Below, in pieces: positions 10,286 to 21,146 of a DNA stretch of 64,000 bases (the first letter of the stretch is position 1; each line of letters opens with the position of its first letter). Made by a program: the position numbers and the translations under genes. The DNA lies in contig OX463812.1 in assembly GCA_949825045.1 (NCBI GenBank), forward strand, positions 4,634,661 to 4,698,660. Direction: 5' to 3'. Source of the DNA: Argyresthia goedartella. Its lineage: Eukaryota; Arthropoda; Insecta; Lepidoptera; Argyresthiidae. The notes under the pieces were generated by a model. The model was not told the origin of the DNA. It did no database searches and saw only the letters and a program-made list of their open reading frames with translations.

Positions 10286-11285
10286 ATTTGTAGATTACAG
10301 TAGGGCATCTGACAGCTTAACACATAAATAAATTTTTGAAGCATTACACACCCAAAAGTCACACGACTTTTATCAACATTATATCAAATGTGTATATGAT
10401 AATAGTATAGAAGCCATAAAAATAAGACCTCTAAATCTTCCTTCCTGATTCAAAAAGGGGCCCCAATTTTCCCAAAAATAAGTATTCAAAAAAGTGACAG
10501 ACCAGAATGGGAACATAATGGCATCGAAGTTGGTGAAGCAAGGTTGACCAACCTTCGCTTTGCCGATGATACTGTGTTATTTTCTCGTTCCGCAAGAGAG
10601 CTACAGCCCATGCTGCAAAACCTGAGCGTGGCAAGCCTCGAGGTGGGACTGCGGATAAATATGTTAAAGGCCAAGGTCATGACAAATAGCACTGAGCATA
10701 CAGTGGAAGTGGATGGGTCAGGAATTGAATATGTCCAAGAATACATCAACTTGGACCAAATAGTCTCCCTCCAGAGCAGAAGACAAAGAGATCGAAAGTC
10801 GAATTTAAAATGCCTGGAGGAGCTATTGAACAACCCATTGTCTCTAAAACGCAAGCTCATGGACATGTGCATTTTTTCCATCCTTGCCTAGGGAGCTCAG
10901 ACTTGGTTTTTGACTGTCATCCAAAAGTCTAAGCATGTGGTTTGCCAGCGAAATATGGACCGCAATATGGTGGGGGTCCGATTGGTGGATCAGGCATACT
11001 GAGATACGCTCCAGAACTTAAATAAAGGACGTAGTGAATAAGGTAGCTGAATTGAAGTGGGACTGGGCAGGCCACGTTGCCCGTATGCCACCAGACCGAT
11101 GGGTCAAACTAACAACTCTCTGGATCCCAAACGTGAAACAGGACGTGGTCGACCCAGAAAGCGCTGGAGTGACGAATTGAGGTACCAAGACAACAATTGG
11201 TGGGGAGTAGCCTATGGGCGTGAAGCGTGAAAGAGGGGAATAAAGGCCTTTGCCCAGCTGTTGGATGGTGTAGGCTAATAATAAT
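10283..11285 (+). mobile_element. decayed RTE-like LINE fragment
   Basis: Pieces of an RTE/endonuclease-reverse transcriptase are readable: FVDYSRASDS (a mutated FVDYxKAFDS box), LRFADDTVLFSRSARELQPM (active-site FADD), VGLRINMLKAKVMTNS, and near 11035 AELKWDWAGHVARMPPDRW, the usual C-terminal signature. Several frameshifts and stops. It appears inserted into the 3' part of the family A LINE copy that starts at 9510. Confidence 0.82.
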
Positions 11286-11289
11286 ACAA

Positions 11290-11460
11290 ATTAATTATAT
11301 TACATATTATAATATTTTAGTTTTTTACATAGTTAACTTTTCCTTTTCTGCCTAGGTTTGTTGATGGAAACCTCTCTTAAGAGGTAAGCTCGCCTTTGCC
11401 CATGAAATATTTTTTTACCCTTATTATGATTGCTGTATAATTAAAGAATCAAAAAATATG
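11290..11460 (+). mobile_element. LINE family A 3' UTR remnant
   Basis: Contains the 3' signature seen at 32.45 and 15.9 kb (GAGGTAAGCTCGCCTTTGCC, then a poly-A-signal-like end). It probably belongs to the 9510-10285 copy, separated from it by the RTE insertion. Confidence 0.6.
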
Positions 11461-11631
11461 TATGAACTTGAAAGTTTAATTCTAGTCTTAAAGAACACAC
11501 AAGGTAAATAATATAAAAGTTTATTTGGTAGAAAAGATGATGCAACTGGAAGAAATCATCTGTTCAGGTTGAAATTTTAGGATGCGTTAAAGATTTGCTT
11601 CCTTGAAAGAGTCTTCGAGAGTTCAACAAAC

Positions 11632-11765
11632 CTCATACTGCGTGCAGTTGAAGCAGTGCCAACAGCAGCTCTCTCCCTCCACATACTGCTTGGCTTGCCC
11701 AAGCTCGCACTCCGCACTGCACACCGACTCAGGAGGCTGACGCTCGCCCCACTTGAACTGCACTT
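11632..11765 (-). CDS. mtt: mGluR-type receptor exon: cysteine-rich domain core
   Basis: 134 bp: two bases closing a Glu codon plus 44 codons. It encodes VQFKWGERQPPESVCSAECE, LGQAKQYVEG and ESCCWHCFNCTQYE. This is the core of the NCD3G cysteine-rich domain that relays ligand-domain closure to the helices; seven Cys are visible. The acceptor is CTTCAAAG and the donor GTTTGT. Phase agrees with both neighbours. Confidence 0.95.
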
Positions 11766-12446
11766 CTTTGAAGATAGGAATGAAACATATGAACTCATAC
11801 ATAAACATAAATATAAACATAAGACACAAACACACAGTCACATAGATTGTTTCTGGCACCACATTAGAATATCCTGAGTCGTGGGAGCCAGAAACAGGTA
11901 GAAATCACTTTCATCCCTCTTACCACACTCATTTACATTAGACACAAAATACAAAGAAAACAATAACATCTACGTCACACACATAAACATTCAAGTCCTA
12001 GGGAATTTTTTTCTTGCTCTCCAGCCACGATTTCTTTTGCTTGTAAGCCTATAATCGCAGCGCCAGAGAGGTCATCATACTTTAAAGAGGTTGCAGGCAT
12101 ATTCCGTCTGCACGGTACCAAATTAATGGCTTATCCTCTAGTCTTACTCCTGCTCGCACATGGGAATTTTGAATACAGCCAATTACTAAATGTGTGACGA
12201 GAATAGCTAATAACTTAGTGCTAATTAAGTTTCTTATAGCATTAAAATAACTGTTTTACTAGCGCATTTCAGACTACTGCATTACATAGATCTCTAAAGA
12301 ATTCTCTTTTATTCTCTTGCCATATTCTGGTCTACTTCATTACCATTATTATCTCATCATCAAGCCGATTTACTGCATTGACACCTTTATTCTGTTCCTA
12401 TAATAATTACCATCAGGACCGGAATAGGTGGTGATTGAATTCTTAC
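11766..12446. other. receptor intron, 681 bp
   Basis: No recognisable repeat or gene. Confidence 0.6.
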
Positions 12447-12596
12447 CATCCATGTCCAACTTTAGTTCTCCATCCAAATACCGCCCAACCTTCATCCATC
12501 GGTAGATACCTCTCGACACTTGCTTAAAGTGCAGAATATTGTACCGCGCAGGGCCGTCACCGTTGCTGTCGAAGTGGAACTCGTCTCCCGTCAGAC
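12447..12596 (-). CDS. mtt: mGluR-type receptor exon: C-terminal end of ligand-binding domain
   Basis: 150 bp: two bases closing a Gly codon, 49 codons, one base of a Glu codon. It encodes LTGDEFHFDSNGDGPARYNI, LHFKQVSRGIYRW and KVGRYLDGELKLDMD, the end of the Venus-flytrap domain (the D-x-NGDGPARY-x-I turn is typical of the family). The acceptor is CTGTCTCTTAG and the donor GTAAGA. Confidence 0.95.
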
Positions 12597-13809
12597 CTAA
12601 GAGACAGGTACAGATATGGATGCAGTTAAAAAGATAGATTACTTATCCGAAACATAAACTGTGAGAGATTAAGACAGATGCCATTTCCAGGGAATTAAAC
12701 CCTATCATACCGCATCCGAAAAATCATGGTTTTCCGGTATTATTATTTTTTACAAAATTTGTCTAACTGGATGATGATGAGATGATTAATGACATGATTA
12801 ATTAAGGAAAAAACAAATTACTTTGGGTAACTCTATGATATGAATATATATGAACTGTCGTTTGATAGCTGCTGAAACTTTTAATTGTGATGCAGTGAGC
12901 CCATCAACTCATGTGATGAGAAAACTTTAATTAATTTTCAATATTATAACAGCGATATTGTCCAAAATAAATAAATAAACTGAGCGTATAAGCTAATTAA
13001 AACACTTTTTTGTTTCATCAGCTATTGGAATATTATTTTCACAAACATACGAACAAAAATTGTGCAAAAATTGCATAATAGATGGTGACTACTTTAAAAT
13101 GATAAAGATCACTTTTGTATGGATAAATTCAAAACGGAATACGTTTTTTTCTTCCAGTGGTTCAGATTATGTGTTTGACTCGTATGCAAATGAATAAGTA
13201 TGTCTGTTTCTGTGTTTTTTCGTAACTACTCAACGGCTCAATGGATTTTTATAAATAGTATATCGTTGGATTAGTCTTGATGGCCCAAATGTCACTGAGT
13301 ACAATTAAAACATCAACAAAGTGGCAAATTTTTTGCTCTTTAATATGCGGGCCAAACAAACTTTTTTCAAGACTTTGATGTGGGATATCAAAATAAAGAG
13401 CTTTAAAAGACAAGTGCGCAAATATATACAAAGCTTGCAGAAGCTATGAATAATATACTATAGGTTTTTAACTAACCATTAACGTATTTTTCGTAATTTT
13501 CAACGAAAAAGCAGGAAATAAATGACGTTACACCACAATGCACAAAACAATTAGATAATAACTAACGTAATTATTGAGAGTCGATTAAATTATTACAGGT
13601 ATTCTACCTCGCAGATCACCTCGCTTGGCATCAACGGTAGCTCTTCGATGGACCTCAAAATCAAAGATTTCACTATATCTATACCACATATATATATACC
13701 ACAACTCGTCATAGATCGCTTCTGCAAGTCTTTGAACCTCAAGAATTAACCAACTTGTTTGCGTTTTCTGCTCTGTAGTTCGCTATATAAGTCCTCTGTC
13801 ATAGCAACG
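12597..13809. other. receptor intron, left part without clear elements
   Basis: AT-rich. A stretch near 13200-13260 (AACTACTCAACGGCTCAATG) resembles the conserved box found in many dispersed non-autonomous repeats of moths, but no ends were resolved. Otherwise nothing is seen. Confidence 0.4.
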
Positions 13810-15120
13810 CAATTGATTCCTCATCAAATAAGTTTTTACCCCCCCCAGAACTAGAAATTTGTAATATCTTTGTATTCCTGATATTGTCAGACCACTCGAC
13901 GTTCAAATTGTTTTGAAGATACCTTAGAGCCCCGGCAAAGTAGAGGAGGTTCGGAATGACTGTGACCATATAGACGGAGATTTTGGTGGATTGCTTGATG
14001 TCATGCAATCGTAAAACTTCTCCCAAAAGCTGCAGAAGCATATTCATCCGTTAAATTCTGGATCAAGATCATATGTCGCTGATTGAGTGCTCTCATGCTT
14101 TTTTGCTGCTTCAGTGACTCTGCGCCGAGCTTTATGTCAAGGTCAAAATGTTAACTCCTTGAGTGTCCATCGCCATGACCTCTGTATTGCTGACACTGAT
14201 TTTGAGTCCATATTTGCGACACACCTCGTGAAACGTCTTGATCCACTGTTGCAGTTCCTCCAAAAGGTCTAATATAAAGCAAAGATCGTTGGCGTACATG
14301 ATCTCTTTCATCGTATCACAGGATGTCTTGGTGCGCGCTTTCAGTCGGGTAAGGTTGAATAACTTTTCATATGTTCTAAAGCAGGAATGAATACCAGATG
14401 TTGATTCGTCGATCGTTTCTCTTGTGTTTCTGCAAAGTAGAGAGCAAATAAAGTTGGTGCCAGTAGGCCACGCTTAACTCCACAGGTGACGGTGAAGAAC
14501 TCTGATTGGTCATCGTTGATTTTTACACAACACTTCATATAGTCGTGCAATATTTGTATAATCTGTACGATTTTTTCAGGGTATCCCAACATCTTCAACT
14601 ACATCCAGAGCACTTCGCGTGGTGCACAATCGAAAGCCTTCTAGGTCAATGAAGCAGTGTAACAGAGTTTGTCCTTGTTCTTGACTTTTCTCCTGAAGTT
14701 GTCCTACAGAGAAAAAAGCCTTGCACGTGCCTCTCTCCAAGCGGAAGCTACATTGGGTTTCTGGCAAGTTGTATTCATAAACAGGGATAAGGTGGTTAAG
14801 CAGGGCACGAGCAAGTGTCTTCTCAGCAGAAGAAAGCAAAGAGAATCCTCGGTAAGTATTATACTCGGATCGGTCGCCCTTGTTCTTGTATACGACGCAG
14901 ATACGAAAAACAATGAATCTGGGATTCTTTGCTCATTCCAAATCTGTAGAAATAGCTTTTAATGTATACTATGAAGCTCGTTAGTGCCATATTTAAGAAG
15001 ATCGGTCAATGCCCATCGTCTAATCTTTCTTTTACTGGTTTATAGCGTCGATCACTTCACTTAGGGTACCGGTAACGCTCGGGGTAGCCTGGATATGATC
15101 CAGAGCTTTTGAACGATCTA
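13810..15120 (-). mobile_element. decayed RTE-type LINE fragment
   Basis: On the minus strand, from right to left: RSKALDHIQ-like linker (about 15110), GDRSEYNTYRGFSLLSSAEK, ALLNHLIPVYEYNLPETQC, FIDLEGF (mutated Asp box), EKIVQIIQILHDYMKCCVKI and DDQSEFFTVTCGVK, then ISVYMVTVIPNLLY near 13960. Frameshifts, stops and an altered active-site region (YANDLCF near 14300) make it non-functional. Confidence 0.82.
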
Positions 15121-15574
15121 CTTTGAATAAGTTGTTTAAGTGAACAATTATTATTAATGCTGGTGGGAGCAGTTAAATCTAATGGAGTAGGTTGCATTTT
15201 AATTTAATTTAATTTAACACTTTAATGTAATAATTTTATGAAATCTCAATAACTTGTGACTCTCTCGAGCTGTACACCTCGTGAGTCTGTTGGTGAAAAG
15301 CTGAAATTCTAACATAAAAACTTATGAATGGTGCATTCATAACCCGGTGCGGGTTACCTTCATGGAGAATGAAAGTAGCCGCACCAATTACTTTATAAAC
15401 TACATTTTGCAATCTTTAATCCAACCTTATTCACTATTCCCTAAAATTGTATATTCTACGTCAACCGCACAGGCTCTACAAATTCAAGTAGCCTAATTTG
15501 TCAGAATCTGTCAAGCCCTTTAGTCTCCGCCATTTTGAAAAACAACAAAAAAAAAACACGCAGTTCCATGCTCA
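15121..15574. other. unassigned intron sequence
   Basis: AT-rich. Contains short palindromes (AACCCGGTGCGGGTT near 15340) but no recognised element. Confidence 0.4.
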
Positions 15575-15985
15575 CGACCCCACAACATAACACCGCATCC
15601 TACGAGCACGGGTTTAGAATTCGGGCCATTTAGTTGTGGAATGCACTCCCCTGCACCATCAGGGATACTCCTACTCTCAATATCTTTAAAAGTAGCATTT
15701 CCTATCTCTTTAGAAATATAGGTAGTATTTATGTATTTATAATTTATAGATGTATTAATATTTATTTATATTTAGGATGCAAATTTTATGTATGTAGTTT
15801 AATAAGTAGTAATTTAAGGTTTGTTGTACACATAGGTCTACCCGTGCTCTGCGATTAATCTATCTCATTTTGACATGGTTTGCTGGAAGAGATCTCTTGA
15901 TAGAGATAAGCTCGCCTTTGTATACAATTTTAATGTCTATGTTGTTAATTTTATTATTTGTGTGCAATAAAGAAATTATAAAATT
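15575..15985 (+). mobile_element. LINE family A, last codons and 3' UTR
   Basis: Encodes the extreme C-terminus (SYEHGFRIRAI, LWNALPCTIRDT), homologous to the end of ORF2 at 32.1 kb, followed by the family 3' UTR (GATAAGCTCGCCTTTGTATA, then GTGTGCAATAAAGAAATTAT). 5'-truncated. Confidence 0.85.
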
Positions 15986-16394
15986 ATCAAGCCTTCTTTC
16001 AAAATTTCACGGGAATCGGTGAGAAATGCGACCTGTAGAGGACTACCAGCCAGACAGATATCCAGACATACGAAAACAATTTTCCCCAGCTAAAACGGAG
16101 CTGCGCTCTCCCCCTTTATTCTTCACCTTAGAACTAAGGTCTTCATCTAAGCTATCGTTGTTCAAGATGCGAGAGAAAACTTGCAGTTATACTTTTATTT
16201 CTTTGTGTATCAATTAATTAAAAGACATAAGAAACGGGATAATAGGGTCAGTAAACCAAAACAATAACACGGAAATGAGAAACAATAAAATGTGTATTTT
16301 AATGAAGTATTTTATCGCAAACATCAATAGACTATTTAGATTTCAATCTACTACTACATATGTAGTTATAAATCTACAGAATTTTAATGTTTTT

Positions 16395-17870
16395 AGGGTT
16401 CCGTATCCAAAGGGTGCCAAAGAGACCATATTACTAAGCCTTCGTCTTTTCGTCTGTTCGTCTGTCACCGGGCTTTATCGGATTGACAGAGGGTGTATTT
16501 CTATTAGTGCTGTAACAAAAAATAATGAAACATACTGGTTTTAAAGAATTAAAAGAAGTACCCATACAATAAATTATTGGTATGGCCATTTTCTTAGCCA
16601 TTTTGTTTTATTGTTTATCGGTGAAAACTGGAATGCACCAATATTATCGGAAAATATTTTTAATTACAGGTTTTGAAGTGATTTGTAAATGTACGATTAA
16701 TAATTGCTCATTCGATTTCTTTTTTACAACCTTTTATTTAGTTTCACCTGTCCCGTTGTCTGTCTGTCTGTCTGTAATCAATTCTTGCAAGTTATATTTG
16801 ATCCACTTCCCGGTTTCCGATTGAGCTGAAGTTTTGCATGCATGTATAAATCGGATGACAATGCAATATTATTATGACATAGAGCTGATCTGATGATGGA
16901 GCTGGAAGGTGGTCATAGGAACTCAGTCATTAAACGACGCAACCTCATCGAGTTTGGGCTCATTTAATTTGTCTTAACGAGTACTTTAACACTTGATGGT
17001 AACCAGGGTCTGATGATGGAGCTGGAAGGTGGCCCATAGGAACTCCATAATTAAACGACGCAACCCCATCGAGTTTGGGCTCGTTTAATTTATCTTGACG
17101 AGTAATTTGATACTAGATGTCCAATCCCAAAGCCGATTAAGTATTTAGCAGGTCTTCAAATCGAAGAACTTGACTGATCGAAGTTGACTTCGAAGAAACC
17201 TTGTAATGTTGGTGCATTAAAAGAAATGGATAGAATGAGAAACGTTACAAATAAATAACTGGTGATTACATAACTAATTTAAACATTATTTTACCTTACT
17301 GCAAATATGTTTTTTTTATAAAATTGGGACTGTGTTAAAAACGGGAAGATTTAACTATTAAAGTGTAAAGGTTTATGTTAAAAATATATAATTATGTACG
17401 GTATGTAATTATTTTGTCGTAGACGAAGAAGCTTAATTATCGTTAAGGTTACAATGAACTTATAAAGTGATATATTTGTTATTGGAGTTAATTTATTTTA
17501 AACTTTTTAGTTAATTTTTAATAAAAACTTGTTTTTAAGAAAAAAAAATTTTTTTTTTTTAATTATATTTGATTTTATTTCTGTAAATAAGTTACTCAAT
17601 TTCTATCCACTTCCGGTTTTCTTGAGCAAAGAACTTCGTTAACCTGATTACTTAGTTCAATACTTACATACTACATACACAAAACTCTTTTCAATGTTTC
17701 GATGTAGGGTCTTGAATATAGTCCTACCTAGGGTTTCATATTTTATTATTAAAATTAAAAAGGTATGCTCGAACAAAAGACTGTCGTGTTACGTTTTTCT
17801 TTGTACGATTATGGAACCCTTCGTTGTGCGAGTACGACGTCCTACTCGCACTTGACCGGTTTTTTTCTTC
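16395..17870. repeat. dispersed repeat opening with a GGTTCCGTA motif
   Basis: Opens with AGGGTTCCGTATCCAAAGGG and closes near 17815-17865 with GGAACCCTTCG...CGAGTACGACG and ACTCGCACTTGACCGG. I associate these ends with a high-copy repeat of moth and butterfly genomes. The head recurs at 37253-37330. The ends are weakly complementary. No coding capacity. Its right part is duplicated in tandem (separate entry). Confidence 0.5.
16891..17130. repeat. two tandem copies of a 120-bp unit
   Basis: TGATGATGGAGCTGGAAGGT recurs at 16891 and 17011, exactly 120 bp apart. Homology continues through CGACGCAACCTCATCGAGTT and TTTGGGCTC-TTTAATTT. The units differ by scattered substitutions. Non-coding. Confidence 0.85.
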
Positions 17871-18387
17871 TCTAAAGGGTTATTGTATGCGGGGCTTTCG
17901 TAAAGAGAGACATCATTATTGGCGCTCTAGATACAGTTTTTATTAAAAATTAACTTTTTAGTTAATTTTTAATAAAAACTTGTTTTTAAGAAAAAAAAAT
18001 TTTTTTTTTTAAATTATATTTGATTTTATTTCTGTAAATAAGTTACTCAATTTCTATCCACTTCCGGTTTTCTTGAGCAAAGAACTTCGTTAACCTGATT
18101 ACTTAGTTCAATACTTACATACTACATACACAAAACTCTTTTCAATGTTTCGATGTAGGGTCTTGAATATAGTCCTACCTAGGGTTTCATATTTTATTAT
18201 TAAAATTAAAAAGGTATGCTCGAACAAAAGACTGTCGTGTTACGTTTTTCTTTGTACGATTATGGAACCCTTCGTTGTGCGAGTACGACGTCCTACTCGC
18301 ACTTGACCGGTTTTTTTCTTCTCTAAAGGGTTATTGTATGCGGGGCTTTCGTAAAGAGAGACATCATTATTGGCGCTCTAGATACAG
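17501..18387. repeat. near-identical 436-bp direct duplication with hairpin junction
   Basis: Bases 17501-17936 recur at 17952-18387 (period 451) with only one or two differences, including an equal-length A/T homopolymer block. The 15-bp spacer between copies creates a perfect 19-bp inverted repeat (17936-17954 with 17961-17979, six-base loop) that is absent at the start of copy 1. This suggests a recent duplication. Confidence 0.93.
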
Positions 18388-18439
18388 GGAACGCTTTTAA
18401 TTAAATTGATAACAAACTATGAGCTCAACTAATGGGTCT

Positions 18440-18815
18440 CAGTGAACTCCTTGGTCTAGTGGGTGTCACACTATCTTCTCGAGCAGGAGTTGCAGGTTTA
18501 AATCCCGGTGCTGACCATGTACCAATCATAAGAATATTACAAAGACATAACATTAATGGAAATCATCGTGAGTAAACGCTCATTACACCATATAGCTGCG
18601 GCGATGGTCTTGTCCCCTGGCACGCAAAATGGAGTATTGAATAATTGGCTAAAAGTGGGCACAATTGTGCCTCTGCCACCCCATACGGGAAAAGCCGTGA
18701 CGCTATTATGTTATGTTAAGAATACACTTTTAGGTTAGGAATCGTGACGAATCTACTTCCAGGTCATGTCACTTATGGAAAAAGGCATTACGCTATGTTT
18801 GTTTGTTTGTTTGTG
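18440..18815 (+). mobile_element. tRNA-derived SINE
   Basis: The head contains a polymerase III A box (TGGTCTAGTGG, 18452-18462) and B box (GGTTTAAATCC, 18495-18505) at tRNA-like spacing. The tail shows a block of the GCCTCTGCC-CCCCAT type and ends after GGCATTACGCTATG in a (TTTG)n run. The run stops about seven bases from the splice donor of the receptor exon ending at 18824. A second copy of the head is at 51.97 kb. Possibly two overlapping insertions. Confidence 0.75.
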
Positions 18816-18823
18816 ATACTTAC

Positions 18824-18930
18824 CCGTAAACCGTACTTGACGTAAAAACCGCAACAATTGAGAGCCACTAGCTGGTCGCATATCATCACACAGACCAGGT
18901 CTTCCTCCGCATAATTCAATGTGCATATCC
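18824..18930 (-). CDS. mtt: mGluR-type receptor exon: ligand-binding domain segment
   Basis: 107 bp: one base closing an Arg codon, 35 codons, one base of a Gly codon. It encodes DMHIELCGGRPGLCDDMRPA and SGSQLLRFLRQVRFT, including the conserved C-x6-GLCD pair of the Venus-flytrap domain. The acceptor is GACGTTTTCAG and the donor GTAAGT. Confidence 0.94.
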
Positions 18931-19317
18931 CTGAAAACGTCAAACTGCTACATTCTTTTCTTTGTAGGCGGAATTATAAGCAAATACACGTAATTTAAAA
19001 AGGCCCTTCCACCGCCATATTCACGCCTTCCAAAACATATTTTGAATCGTCCAGAGCAGCAATTTTGTATAGAAAGCTAACTCGATGTAGTTTACCCCGA
19101 ATTGACGGACAGTGGTGTATGGGAAAACTTTATTATTGAATATGGCCAGATCTTCTTTCCTTTCCACCCTTCTAGCCTAATAAAAACAAGGAATACAAGG
19201 ACTACTTAGTATAATATTATCAGAGGACCAGTCCATGTAGAAGTAGCGGAACTCGAATAATCGACAGAAAAGAAGGAAACACCCAGATAATGTTATGGAA
19301 TGTGAGGGGATCCAAAC
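18931..19317. other. receptor intron, 387 bp
   Basis: No recognisable element. Begins with GTTTGG (minus-strand donor at 19317). Confidence 0.6.
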
Positions 19318-19492
19318 CTGATAGCATGGGCAAACGCCATGACAGCATCAGCCACAAACTGCAGTTGTGCTTCAAACTCCGTGGTGTCCATAGTGAGTTT
19401 CTCCTTGCCGGTGCAGGCTTGGCTGTAGTTGCCATTGTAAGGAGTTCTCGGGCTGCCAGGGTAGCGGCATCGAAAGTGGTCCTCCCAGAATT
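19318..19492 (-). CDS. mtt: mGluR-type receptor exon: ligand-binding domain with pocket-lining segment
   Basis: 175 bp: two bases closing a Glu codon, 57 codons, two bases of an Arg codon. It encodes FWEDHFRCRYPGSP, the disulfide Cys of SQACTGKEKL, and FEAQLQFVADAVMAFAHAI. Aligned by eye to mammalian mGluR1 (SKMGFVINAIYAMAHG), the Lys that contacts the glutamate side-chain carboxylate is replaced by Gln (AQLQFV). This points to the mXR/mangetout type rather than a true glutamate receptor. The acceptor is TACTTTGCCAG and the donor GTTTGG. Confidence 0.94.
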
Positions 19493-20662
19493 CTGGCAAA
19501 GTAATAATAGCGTCACGTCTTTAATAACCCACGCTCAGCCAGTTATTAAGGCGATGATGGAATAAAAATGCGCTGTCGAGTGGAAGTGAGATGCAATAAT
19601 TACTCGCGAATAAGAAAAAGCGGGATGCCAATAATGCACTCGCGACTAATCTGAAACAACGTAAGCGCCAAAACGTAAAAAAAAATCATAAAAAATAAAC
19701 TATTTCAGGGAATTAACTTTCAAATTGAAAATCGTTAGAAATAACAATTGTTCATACATTGCAATTATCACACAGTCATATTCACTTACTACTGCGGTGT
19801 AATAGGATAAAACCATAAAAAAAGGGTTGACTTTGTATTTATTTTCTATCGGGAAAATTTTATCCAAACATGTTTTCCAATTAAGAATCTCTAGATTATA
19901 TAGTCAAATTACATATACCAGAAATTAATTACGATTTGCCCAGTATTTCTTGAAAAACACATGAAAACAGCACCCCATATTTATTTAATCAGCGTCTTAA
20001 ACTGTATATTCTGGCAACATTAATGGCCTTCTTAAGGCATACCCCCTCGAGCCCTGGACCTGGTTATGAGGCATCGCGATTTTGTCCCTCATGCACCCTC
20101 ATGTCATTGTGATAATGATTAAATTTGAAAATTTTGAAATTGATTTAACTTAACCTATTTACATAAATTGTAAGAGACTGTCTTAGGTCTAGTAAAAGGT
20201 ATGATAGGTATATCTTAATTAAAGTCCAACTCCTAAACAAGTGTTACCTGTAATCTAGACATAGTCGCTAATTTGGGATTGCGGTTTACTTATATACAAT
20301 TATTAAGTAAGGGAAAAACACATGCAAATAATTTTAAAATTGAGATAGTGTTCGTGAAGATTATGCAAAGTGTGTAGTATGAAGGTCCTCATTGTGAGCA
20401 GTGAAAAGTGTATATACATGTGTGTGCGGGTGTGTGTGTGGTGTGTGTGATGGGATGTGAGTAAGTGTCTGCGGGTGAGTGGTGTGTAGTAAATATGTTA
20501 AAAATTTGGGTAAATTTCTTAACTTGTTCTTTTTATTATTATTGTATTTATCTGAACTAGTTTATCTTAAGTAATATTTTTAAGCGAACATTCAGTATCG
20601 TCGTATTTGAATTTTTGATGCCATTTGAATAAAGCAAATTTAAGTTTAAATTTTGTAAATGG
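19493..20662. other. start of the 27.6-kb receptor intron, unassigned
   Basis: AT-rich sequence without a readable protein. The end near 20630 (TTGAATAAAGCAAATTTAAG) looks like a retroelement 3' terminus, but no family was identified. Confidence 0.4.
20417..20490. repeat. (GT)-rich imperfect microsatellite
   Basis: Interrupted GT/GTGTGCGGG repeats within intron sequence. Confidence 0.85.
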
Positions 20663-21146
20663 ATATGTCGCAGTTGGTTGGTTAACTAACTCTCTAGATT
20701 CTTAACTCTCTTTAAAAAAAGCATCGTCGAAAACGTTTAACAAGATGTTAAACGTTTTCGACGTACCGAAAGCCGGCGTGTTGGAAAACAAGATGGCGTC
20801 ACGGAAACAGCTGATTTATACAGTTTATACCATGGCAAAATATTGCGGTAGCTTAGGTGAAGGGTAAAGGGGGTGAGCGAAGCGAAGCCCCCTTTATGCT
20901 TCGTGTTAGGTTGAACAAGTAATAACAACAAAAAATACTTAAAACATAAACTTAAGTACACATAAAAAATATTTATACTGTATTTATTTTGTCTTGTTGC
21001 CTAGGAACGTTTAGACAACTCGTGAAACGTTTCGTTCACTCACCTGTCTGACGGAATTTTAGTGACTTCGTTAAACGTCAGCATTTAATTAACGGTCTAG
21101 AGAGTTAGTTAAGTGTCTGATTTAACCAACTAACTGTGACAGATAT
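20663..21146. mobile_element. hairpin-rich MITE with inverted termini
   Basis: The ends are complementary (left ATATGTCGCAGTTGGTTGGT, right as reverse complement ATATCTGTCACAGTTAGTTG), and each contains ACTAACTCTCTAGA further in. Inside is a perfect 17-bp stem (20725-20741 with 20747-20763, five-base loop). There is also a second inverted pair around 20864-20896 (TAAAGGGGG with CCCCCTTTA). The target duplication is unresolved and the boundaries are by eye. Confidence 0.65.

Noticed and set aside
17501..18387. CRISPR-like or satellite array
   Set aside because: Only two copies of a long unit; no regular spacers and a eukaryotic intron context.
18440..18515. Possible functional tRNA gene
   Set aside because: A and B boxes are present, but the acceptor stem does not pair and a SINE-type body and (TTTG)n tail follow.
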